NCBI GenBank assembly: GCA_947490035.1
Contig: CANLGS010000359.1
Span: 1-5,337, forward strand
Reading direction: 5' to 3'
Origin: Gemmataceae bacterium
GTDB lineage: Bacteria > Planctomycetota > Planctomycetia > Gemmatales > Gemmataceae
Length of the DNA stretch: 5,337 nt
The position numbers and the translations under genes were made by a program. Of this stretch, positions 1 through 5,337 are shown in pieces; positions within the stretch are counted from its first letter, which is position 1, and each line of letters starts with the position of its first letter. The notes beneath the pieces are model-generated. The model saw nothing but the letters and a program-made list of their open reading frames with translations, made no database searches and was not told the DNA's origin.

Positions 1-1166
1 GCATGTACCTGCTTCACACCGGCACGACGGAACTGCCGCCGGGCGACACGAACGCGTCCATCGTGAACCCGCGACAGGGCCGGTTCGAGTGGCCCTCGAT
101 CGGCTCGCTGCTCGCGTACGCACGGCCGAGCGATATGATCGGCTTGCCGTCCGTCGTGGAGTTGCCGCGTGCGAACGGCATGAAGTATCCCGGTCGCGGT
201 CCCGGCATCCTCGGCCCGCGATACGCCCGCTGGGGTGTCGATCTCGCTCCCGTGTGCCGCGCGCCCGACGCAGCCGGTTCGTGCCCCAACTGTTTCAGCC
301 ACGACGATCCGAACGACCCCGCCCGCGCTCCCGGAAAGGAGCCAAAAGCGTGGTGGGACAACAGCAGTTGTCGGAACCCATCGTTCAAACTGCCTGACAT
401 CGGCGGCATTGCAATCGAGGAGTCGCTCCTCCGGGATCGAACCTCACTGCTCCAGCGACTGGACGCCCACCACCGATCGCAAGATGCGGCAGAGAAATCC
501 GGCACGTTTGCTTCGTGGGATGCGTCGCGGATGCAGGCGATGAACCTGCTCTCGACGATGAGCAACGGCCGACAGAACCCGTTCGACCTCACGCAAGAAT
601 CACAACGGGTTCGTGACCAATACGGCCATGAGGAATGGGGGCAGGCGTTCCTCGTCGCTCGCCGGTTGGTCGAAGCGGGTGTGCGGATGGTACAAGTGAA
701 CCTCCGCGGCTGGGACACTCACCAGAACGCCTTTCGCGACCTCAAGGGCAAACTGCTTCCTTCCATCGACCGCTGCCTGTCGGGGTTCCTCGACGACCTC
801 CATCAACGTGGGTTGCTCGACGAAACGCTGGTCGTGATGTGTGGCGAGATGGGCCGCACGCCGAAGATTTCGCCGATCACGGCGGGCGGGAAGAACGCGT
901 CGGGCGAGGTGTTCACGCCGGGCCGGCATCACTGGGGCGACGTGTTCCCCTGCTTCTTCGCGGGTGGCGGGGTTCGCCCCAGCCGCGTGATCGGCCAGAC
1001 GGACAGGGACGGCGGTCTCCCGGTGACGGAGGCGTACACTCCCGCCGACCTCGCCGCGACGATCTTCCACCTGATGGGCATCGACCCGAACAGCGAGTTC
1101 CACGACGCCCAACGGCGACCGTACCGTTTCTCACAGGGAACGCCGATCCGTGGGCTGGCAGGATAG
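1..1166 (+). CDS. DUF1501 family protein, 5'-truncated by the window edge
   Basis: This is the C-terminal part (387 visible residues) of a DUF1501 protein, an exported family common in planctomycetes and related to the alkaline phosphatase/sulfatase superfamily; its reaction is not established. Visible family blocks, counted from the Met codon at base 3: WPSIGSLLAY (30-39), VQVNLRGWDTHQNAF (230-244), RGLLDETLVVMCGEMGRTPK (269-288), GRHHWGDVFPCFFAGGGV (307-324), IGQTDRDGG (330-338) and the closing Dl-ATIFHLMGIDP block (349-362). The usual GEFGRTP reads GEMGRTP here. By analogy with sulfatase folds, Asp238, His240, Glu282 and His309/310 are candidate metal ligands; this is inference. The Met at base 3 is probably internal: the Tat signal and the LSGG-SHIDTWD block seen in the second DUF1501 gene are missing, so roughly 110-130 residues lie upstream of the window. 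A cysteine-bearing stretch (85-123) interrupts the usual fold. The stop TAG is at 1164-1166. Confidence 0.93.
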   Translation, partial: MYLLHTGTTELPPGDTNASIVNPRQGRFEWPSIGSLLAYARPSDMIGLPSVVELPRANGMKYPGRGPGILGPRYARWGVDLAPVCRAPDAAGSCPNCFSHDDPNDPARAPGKEPKAWWDNSSCRNPSFKLPDIGGIAIEESLLRDRTSLLQRLDAHHRSQDAAEKSGTFASWDASRMQAMNLLSTMSNGRQNPFDLTQESQRVRDQYGHEEWGQAFLVARRLVEAGVRMVQVNLRGWDTHQNAFRDLKGKLLPSIDRCLSGFLDDLHQRGLLDETLVVMCGEMGRTPKISPITAGGKNASGEVFTPGRHHWGDVFPCFFAGGGVRPSRVIGQTDRDGGLPVTEAYTPADLAATIFHLMGIDPNSEFHDAQRRPYRFSQGTPIRGLAG

Positions 1167-1240
1167 GATCACGAGCCAAGTTTCGATCACGCGGTTGGGT
1201 CGAACATCGATTATTCGCGTATCGACAAAACAGTCTCAAC

Positions 1241-1246
1241 GGAGAG
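1241..1246 (+). promoter_or_regulatory. Ribosome binding site for the SUMF1-like gene
   Basis: GGAGAG lies seven bases ahead of the ATG at 1254. It supports that start, which also places a hydrophobic signal peptide at the very N-terminus. The 87-base gap in which it sits (1167-1253) is more AT-rich than the flanking genes, but I see no convincing -35/-10 pair or terminator hairpin in it. Confidence 0.6.
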
Positions 1247-1253
1247 CTATCTC

Positions 1254-2342
1254 ATGCGGCCAGCCGTTCGCTGTCACACGCTTCTCCTCTCACTGCTGTT
1301 CGCGCCGTTGGCCGCGCTGCACGCTGCCGAACCGAAGACGGGCGAATCCAGGCGGATCGACCTCGGCGATGGCGTCACTCTGGAGGTCGTGTACCTCCCG
1401 CCCGGCGAGTTCATGATGGGCAGCACTCCGGAGGAGAAGAAGTGGGCGACGGGCATCGAAGGGGGCGCTCAGCCGGGGACTGAGCGCGAGTCGTACGAAG
1501 GCGAGAAGCCGCGTTTGACTCGCGTGAAGAACGGTGTCTGGATGGGCCGTACGGAAGTCAGCGTCGGACAGTTCAAGAGGTTCGCCGTCGAGAGCAAGTA
1601 CGTCACCGATGCCGAGAAGCCGAACGGCAAGACGCAGGTCTTCGACCCGGAATGGGATGGCTATCGACTGACAACGAAGGTGGTTCATCCGTGGAAATCG
1701 GTGGCGGGCAAGAGCTGGCGTGACCCGAACTGGGCGTTCCCGAACCGCGATGAATTCCCCGTGGTGTGCGTGAGCTACAACGACATGAACGCCTTTTGCC
1801 GCTGGCTCACGGATCGGGAACGCAAGGCCGGGCGATTGCCAGAAGGATTGGAGTATCGCCTGCCGACGGAGGCCGAGTGGGAGTACGGGTGTCGCGGCGG
1901 CAGCAAGGAGAGTCACTACTTCTGGTGGGGCAACGACCTCGAACAAGGTGAAGGCCGGTTGAACATCTCCGCGATCGATTTCCTTCCGGGCCGCAAGAAG
2001 ACGTGGCCGCTCGGGAAGGCACCGTGGAGCGACGGCTTCGCGTTCGTGTCGCCGGTGGACCACTACGGCGCGAAGGGCCGCAACGGCTTCGGCCTCGCCG
2101 ACATGTGCGGAGGCGTGTGGGAGTTCGTCATCGATCACTTCGACCCGAAGGGTGGCCACGAAGAGATCCACTACGAGAACGCCGAGAAGCGAACTGTGGT
2201 TCGCCCGGTGTGCCGTGGTGGCAACTACTTCGACGTGCCCGGCAACGCCCGCTGTGCGGTGCGCCTCGGCATCGCTGGCGTGAACTATTCCGACTCGCGA
2301 GATGGATTCCGCATCTGCCTCGGTCGTGTCGTACCACGGTAA
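1254..2342 (+). CDS. Secreted SUMF1/FGE-sulfatase-domain protein, probably without FGE activity
   Basis: A 362-residue protein with a Sec-like signal (1-24, hydrophobic 9-22, cleavage likely near AHA-A) followed by one FGE-sulfatase (SUMF1/EgtB/PvdO-type, C-type-lectin-like) domain filling the rest. Family blocks in order: PPGEFMMGS (49-57), RTEVSVGQFKRF (99-110), FPVVCVSYNDMNAFCRWL (168-185), YRLPTEAEWEYGCRGG (201-216), NGFGLADMCGGVWEF (277-291), VCRGGNYFD (319-327) and DGFRICLGR (350-358). True formylglycine-generating enzymes have two active-site cysteines just after the GGS-Y block (human Cys336 and Cys341). Here that stretch reads GGNYFDVPGNARCAVR, so both are absent. Cys182, Cys213, Cys334 and Cys355 do line up with the four structural disulfide cysteines of human FGE. 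It is therefore best read as an exported FGE-fold protein of unknown activity (binding, structural or a different enzyme), not a sulfatase activator. The next gene starts 19 bases downstream, which suggests co-transcription. Confidence 0.93.
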   Translation: MRPAVRCHTLLLSLLFAPLAALHAAEPKTGESRRIDLGDGVTLEVVYLPPGEFMMGSTPEEKKWATGIEGGAQPGTERESYEGEKPRLTRVKNGVWMGRTEVSVGQFKRFAVESKYVTDAEKPNGKTQVFDPEWDGYRLTTKVVHPWKSVAGKSWRDPNWAFPNRDEFPVVCVSYNDMNAFCRWLTDRERKAGRLPEGLEYRLPTEAEWEYGCRGGSKESHYFWWGNDLEQGEGRLNISAIDFLPGRKKTWPLGKAPWSDGFAFVSPVDHYGAKGRNGFGLADMCGGVWEFVIDHFDPKGGHEEIHYENAEKRTVVRPVCRGGNYFDVPGNARCAVRLGIAGVNYSDSRDGFRICLGRVVPR

Positions 2343-2349
2343 TAGGCTT

Positions 2350-2353
2350 GGAG
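2350..2353 (+). promoter_or_regulatory. Ribosome binding site deciding the propeller gene start
   Basis: GGAG lies eight bases ahead of the ATG at 2362, within the 19-base gap after the SUMF1-like stop codon. It favours 2362 over the in-frame ATG at 2302, which lies inside the upstream gene and would put about 20 unrelated residues ahead of the signal peptide. Confidence 0.6.
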
Positions 2354-2361
2354 TAGCAACC

Positions 2362-3801
2362 ATGAAACACACTCTCACTCTCGTCACCATGCTGCTCGCG
2401 CCTCCGGCTGCGCTTTTCGGTTTTCTGTCGTTCTTGCCGTCCGTTTCGAGCGCTGAGCCGCCGTCGCCGCTACACCCCAAACCAGAAGCAGCACCAACGT
2501 TCGAATGGGCCATCTCGGCGGGCGGAACGTTGCACGACAAGACGCGGGGCATGGCCCTCGACGCGGAAGGGAACGTCCTACTCACGGACGAGTTCACCGG
2601 CACGGCGACCTTCGGCGAGCACTCGTTGACGAGCGTCGGCGCCATGGACTTCTTCGTGGCCAAGGTCGATTCGCGGGGCAAGTTCCTCTGGGTGCGGAGC
2701 GGCGGTGGCGAGAAGATCGATCGCGGCTACGCGCTCGCAACGGACCCTGCTGGTAACTGCTACGTCACCGGGCACTACGAGAGCACCGAGGCCAAGTTCG
2801 AGAAGACGATCGTCAAGAACGGCGGCGAGTACGACCTGTTCGTCGCCAAGTACGATCCCAAGGGAAACCTCGCCTGGATTCAATCCGGTGGCGGATCGGG
2901 CTACGACTGCGGGCACGGCATCGCGGCGGACAAGCACGGGAACGTGTTCGTCACAGGGGCTGTCGTTGGCGAGGGACGATTCGTGGGCGAAAAGCTCGGC
3001 CACGCCGGTCCCGCGCACGCCTTCTGTCTGGCGATGAGCAGCGAAGGTCAATTGCTGTGGAGTCACACGGCGGACGGCACGGGTTCGAGTTCCGGGCACG
3101 GGGTCGCGGCCGACCAGCAAGGCAACTGTTATGTCGGCGGTTACGCGAGTGGGGCAAGTACCTTCGGCGGCCAGAAGATTAACAACACGGCGGGGCAAGA
3201 TGTCCTGGTCGCGAAATTCGATTCGCGCGGCAAGCCCGGCTGGCTCCACGCGGGTCACGGTAGTTCTTCAGCCATGATCCATGAAATCACCGCAGACGCC
3301 GAGGGGAACGTGTGGGCTTCGGGCATGTTCAAGAACGAACTGAAACTCGCGGATCGCGCCGTGACCAGCCAGGGGCAACAAGACCTACTTCTGACGAGTT
3401 TCGATTCCTCGGGAAAGCGACTGTGGACCAAGACCGCAGGCGCCACGGGTATCGACTACGGCCTCGGAGACGCGACCGACGGGAAGGGGAACTGCTTCCT
3501 CACCGGCTCGTTCACAGGGAAAGTCGAGTTCGACGGGACGCCGCGAACGAGTGCCGGCGCCGCGTCGGACATCATGGTCGTGAAGTACCGCGCGGGTGTG
3601 CAACGATGGTTCGTACAGGCGGGCAGCGACCGTACCGATCACGCCTACACCATTGTTTCGGACGGCAAGGGCAACCTGTATTTCTCGGGTGCGTGCAGCG
3701 GAGCCGCCAAGTTCGGCGAACACACGCTTCCACACCGCGGCAGCAACGACATCTTTCTGGCGAAGCTGACCGAGAAGCCGCTCGCGAACAAGAAGAACTG
3801 A
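2362..3801 (+). CDS. Secreted SBBP-type seven-bladed beta-propeller protein
   Basis: A 479-residue protein with an N-terminal signal (1-31; basic MKH, hydrophobic 5-26, likely cleavage after SSA at 31), a short proline-rich linker (33-46) and seven tandem repeats to about residue 474. Each repeat opens with Trp (49, 110, 172, 233, 294, 355, 416), giving periods of 61, 62, 61, 61, 61 and 61. Each has a core of the form A-D--GN-yvtG, then F, then a DlfvaK-d--Gk-l block before the next Trp. This is the SBBP (beta-propeller repeat) pattern, and seven copies suit a closed seven-bladed propeller. There is no catalytic domain, anchor or C-terminal sorting signal; the protein ends in a lysine/asparagine-rich tail. 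The likely role is ligand or partner binding outside the cytoplasm, but no ligand can be named. The start was chosen for its RBS and signal peptide. It is probably co-transcribed with the SUMF1-like gene. Confidence 0.9.
   Translation: MKHTLTLVTMLLAPPAALFGFLSFLPSVSSAEPPSPLHPKPEAAPTFEWAISAGGTLHDKTRGMALDAEGNVLLTDEFTGTATFGEHSLTSVGAMDFFVAKVDSRGKFLWVRSGGGEKIDRGYALATDPAGNCYVTGHYESTEAKFEKTIVKNGGEYDLFVAKYDPKGNLAWIQSGGGSGYDCGHGIAADKHGNVFVTGAVVGEGRFVGEKLGHAGPAHAFCLAMSSEGQLLWSHTADGTGSSSGHGVAADQQGNCYVGGYASGASTFGGQKINNTAGQDVLVAKFDSRGKPGWLHAGHGSSSAMIHEITADAEGNVWASGMFKNELKLADRAVTSQGQQDLLLTSFDSSGKRLWTKTAGATGIDYGLGDATDGKGNCFLTGSFTGKVEFDGTPRTSAGAASDIMVVKYRAGVQRWFVQAGSDRTDHAYTIVSDGKGNLYFSGACSGAAKFGEHTLPHRGSNDIFLAKLTEKPLANKKN
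2506..3783 (+). repeat. Seven in-frame tandem repeats of about 183 bases encoding propeller blades
   Basis: The repeats begin at the Trp codons at 2506, 2689, 2875, 3058, 3241, 3424 and 3607. They are clear as protein but mostly diverged as DNA. A trace of DNA-level similarity remains: bases 2666-2682 and 3218-3234 (ends of blades 1 and 4) differ at one of 17 positions. Blades 1 and 7 share FGEH at the same place (84-87 and 451-454). This is a coding repeat, not a mobile or regulatory one. Confidence 0.8.
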
Positions 3802-3973
3802 ATGGCACAGGCGCGTCCGCGTCGTTGATTTGAGGTCAGAGCACCACACGGCGTTGAAGGGCGGCACGGTTTTCATCACCAGGCACTGCCCGCCAACCAT
3901 GTTCGCAATTCGCAGCATCCTCGCGTAACGGGTGCCGAAACTGCAACTTCCAGCACAGAAGACGGACACGCAA
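3802..3973 (+). other. Intergenic region of 172 bases, possible gene remnant
   Basis: This is the longest gap in the window. It contains no confident gene, promoter or terminator. A weak pairing GGCGG/CCGCC around 3861-3896 has a long loop and no T-run, so it is not a convincing terminator. Reading the minus strand from about 3918 down to 3838 gives protein-like sequence (MLRIANMVGGQCLVMK and onward) that stays open into the propeller gene. On the plus strand the ATG at 3899 opens only MFAIRSILA before TAA at 3926-3928. It may be a decayed coding fragment or chance. Confidence 0.35.
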
Positions 3974-5047
3974 ATGGACGGAATCACCCGCCGCAGGGCC
4001 CTTCAGACGGGAGTTCTCGCCGTGGGCACTGCGGTCGTGCGAACAGGCACAGCCGCGGAACCCAAGGCGCGCATCAAGATCGGGCAGATCGGCGTCGGCC
4101 ACGCGCACGCCTCGAAATTGTCCGTCTATCGGGCATCGCCGGACTACGAGGTCGTGGGCATCGTGGAACCGGACGAAGGCCTTCGCAAGGCCGCGGAGAA
4201 TGCGGCACCGTACAAGGGACTGAAGTGGTTGATGCGGGATCAACTGCTCGAAACGCCCGGCCTGCAAGCGGTGCTCATCGAAACCCGAGTGCGCGACCTG
4301 CTGGACAACGCGGAGGCGTGCGTCGCGGCCGGGAAACACGTCCACATCGACAAGCCCGCCGGCGAGTCGCTGCCGCAGTTCAAGCGCATCCTGGAAGCCG
4401 CCAGCAAGAACAAGTTGCTCGTGCAGATGGAGTACATGTACCGCTACAACCCGGCGGTCGTGCTGCTCCGGGAGTTCCTCAAGAAGGGCTGGCTCGGCGA
4501 CGTGTTCGAGGTTCACGCGGTCATGAGCAAGGTCGTTGACCCGGCGGGACGAAAGCCGCTCGCCGAGTACAAGGGCGGAATCATGTTCGAGTTGGGCTGT
4601 CACATCCTCGATCTCGTCGTCGGCGTCTTGGGTAAGCCGCAGAACGTAGCGGCGTTCAACCGGCACGGCTCCAAGCTCGACGACGGACTGATGGACAACA
4701 TGCTCGCGGTGCTGAGCTATCCGAAAGCGACCGCGACGGTGAAGTCGTCGGCCCTCGAAGTGGAAGGGGGCGACCGTCGGCATCTGGTGGTGTGCGGCAC
4801 CGAGGGGACGTTCCACATCCAACCGCTGGACAACCCGTCGGCGCGTGTGTCGTTGTCACAACCTCGCGGGGAGTACAAGAAGGGCACGCAAGAGATCAAG
4901 TTCCCGAAGTACACCCGGTACGTCGATGACGCGGCTGACATGGCCAAGGTCATTCGTGGCGAAAAGGCGTCCGACTTCGGCGCCGAACACGATCTCGCCG
5001 TGCAGGAGACGTTGTTGAAGGCGTGCGAGTTGCCTCGGGAAAGGTGA
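3974..5047 (+). CDS. Tat-exported Gfo/Idh/MocA family oxidoreductase
   Basis: A 357-residue protein predicted to be an NAD(P)-dependent dehydrogenase/oxidoreductase of the Gfo/Idh/MocA family, which usually acts on sugars, inositols or related polyols. The N-terminus has a twin-arginine type signal (TRRRALQ at 5-11, hydrophobic 12-22, likely cleavage after TAA at 28). The Rossmann domain follows with IGQIGVGHAHAS (36-47) as the nucleotide-binding turn and an acidic end of the second strand (VGIVEPD, 61-67). The usual EKP catalytic motif reads IDKPAG (125-130), keeping Lys127. The C-terminal domain carries GGIMFELGCHILD (201-213), matching the family's GG-----G-H--D signature with His210 and Asp213 as likely active-site residues. 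ATG at 3974 is chosen because it puts the signal at the N-terminus; a GTG at 3932 would add 14 unrelated residues. No strong Shine-Dalgarno precedes either start. The substrate cannot be told from sequence. The second DUF1501 gene follows 47 bases after the stop. Confidence 0.92.
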   Translation: MDGITRRRALQTGVLAVGTAVVRTGTAAEPKARIKIGQIGVGHAHASKLSVYRASPDYEVVGIVEPDEGLRKAAENAAPYKGLKWLMRDQLLETPGLQAVLIETRVRDLLDNAEACVAAGKHVHIDKPAGESLPQFKRILEAASKNKLLVQMEYMYRYNPAVVLLREFLKKGWLGDVFEVHAVMSKVVDPAGRKPLAEYKGGIMFELGCHILDLVVGVLGKPQNVAAFNRHGSKLDDGLMDNMLAVLSYPKATATVKSSALEVEGGDRRHLVVCGTEGTFHIQPLDNPSARVSLSQPRGEYKKGTQEIKFPKYTRYVDDAADMAKVIRGEKASDFGAEHDLAVQETLLKACELPRER

Positions 5048-5076
5048 TGCACAGCCGTTGCCGAACTCAGTGCGAC

Positions 5077-5082
5077 GAGAGG
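5077..5082 (+). promoter_or_regulatory. Ribosome binding site for the second DUF1501 gene
   Basis: GAGAGG sits nine bases ahead of an in-frame GTG at 5092 and twelve ahead of the ATG at 5095. The spacing slightly favours GTG, while codon preference favours ATG. The two choices differ by one residue and do not change the signal peptide. Confidence 0.5.
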
Positions 5083-5094
5083 TAACACAACGTG

Positions 5095-5337
5095 ATGAGC
5101 AAACCTCACCAGGGCATCGACCGGCGCACCTTTCTGGTCGCGGGTGGAATGAACTGGCTCGGGTTGGCGATGGCTCAAGAGCGCCCGGTCGCGTCGACGC
5201 CACCGCGCCGCCCGGCGAAATCGACGATTCTGATCTGGCTCAGCGGTGGCGCGTCGCACATCGACACCTGGGACATGAAGCCGGACGCGCCGGTCGAGGT
5301 TTGCGGGACGTTCAAGCCAATCGCCACGTCGGCATCC
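5095..5337 (+). CDS. DUF1501 family protein, N-terminal fragment cut by the window edge
   Basis: Eighty-one codons are open to the last base with no stop, so the gene continues beyond the window. The N-terminus is a classic twin-arginine signal: DRRTFLVAGG (9-18), a hydrophobic run to about 27 and a likely cleavage site after AMA (25-27). A short proline/arginine linker (31-41) leads into the opening block of DUF1501, LIWLSGGASHIDTWDMKPD (46-64), then the GTFKPIATSAS block (71-81). The family more often has GGPS where this has GGAS, and Cys70 sits just ahead of GTF where other residues are usual. The Asp57/Asp60 region probably contributes to the metal or active site by analogy with the alkaline phosphatase superfamily; this is inference. 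It is the second DUF1501 gene in the window, and the visible parts of the two copies do not overlap, so they cannot be compared here. It lies 47 bases after the oxidoreductase and is probably co-transcribed with it. Confidence 0.9.
   Translation, partial: MSKPHQGIDRRTFLVAGGMNWLGLAMAQERPVASTPPRRPAKSTILIWLSGGASHIDTWDMKPDAPVEVCGTFKPIATSAS

Noticed and set aside
1167..1191. Direct repeat GATCACG at 1167-1173 and 1185-1191
   Set aside because: Seven bases repeated twice is easily due to chance, and no integration or operator context is visible.
1195..1226. Possible promoter (TTGGGT with a poor -10) and a GTCGA/TCGAC inverted repeat before the SUMF1-like gene
   Set aside because: The -10 candidate is poor, the arms are only five bases with a loop of about 18, and planctomycete promoter rules are not well enough known to support it.
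635..1483. Plus-strand open frame of 282 codons bridging the first two genes
   Set aside because: It is arginine/proline/glycine-rich with no family motif and overlaps two genes with strong conserved blocks in other frames.
1290..2681. Long open frame on the minus strand (463 codons) opposite the SUMF1-like gene
   Set aside because: It mirrors the G/C-biased third positions of the real gene, shows no recognisable domain and spans the junction of two well-supported plus-strand genes.
3855..3896. Possible terminator hairpin after the propeller gene
   Set aside because: Only five paired bases (GGCGG/CCGCC), a long loop and no following T-run.
3836..4822. Long open frame on the minus strand (328 codons) opposite the oxidoreductase
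   Set aside because: The composition (rich in Arg, His, Val, Leu) is typical of an antisense shadow in GC-rich DNA, and the plus strand has a complete enzyme with family motifs.

Overview
The window looks like chromosomal DNA from a planctomycete, probably a Gemmata-like member of the Gemmatales/Pirellulales. It is GC-rich, with coding third positions mostly G or C. It carries a run of families that are hallmarks of planctomycete genomes: two DUF1501 proteins, an FGE-sulfatase/SUMF1-like protein, an SBBP-type beta-propeller protein and a Tat-exported Gfo/Idh/MocA oxidoreductase. This assignment is by family recognition only; there is no rRNA or other marker here.

Layout: all five genes are on the + strand. 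(1) 1-1166 is the C-terminal three quarters of a DUF1501 protein, cut by the left edge. (2) 1254-2342 is a secreted SUMF1/FGE-fold protein that keeps the structural cysteines but lacks the catalytic cysteine pair. (3) 2362-3801 is a secreted protein made of seven repeats of about 61 residues, read as a complete seven-bladed beta-propeller. (4) 3974-5047 is a Gfo/Idh/MocA-type NAD(P)-dependent oxidoreductase with a twin-arginine signal. (5) 5095-5337 is the N-terminal 81 residues of a second DUF1501 protein with a clear Tat signal, cut by the right edge. Gaps are 87, 19, 172 and 47 bases. The tight 2-3 and 4-5 spacings suggest co-transcription. The 172-base gap before gene 4 is the most likely place for a transcriptional break or a remnant. 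No tRNA, rRNA, CRISPR array, insertion sequence or convincing factor-independent terminator was found.

How the genes may work together: every gene whose N-terminus is visible encodes an export signal (Sec-like for 2 and 3, Tat for 4 and 5), so the products probably act in the periplasm or at the cell surface. DUF1501 proteins belong near the alkaline phosphatase/sulfatase superfamily, Gfo/Idh/MocA enzymes usually act on sugars or sugar derivatives, and propellers often bind partners or ligands. A role in extracytoplasmic handling of a (possibly sulfated) carbohydrate is a reasonable inference, but nothing in the sequence proves a substrate. Three starts need care: the SBBP gene (2362 rather than 2302), the oxidoreductase (3974 rather than 3932) and the second DUF1501 gene (5095 or the adjacent GTG at 5092).
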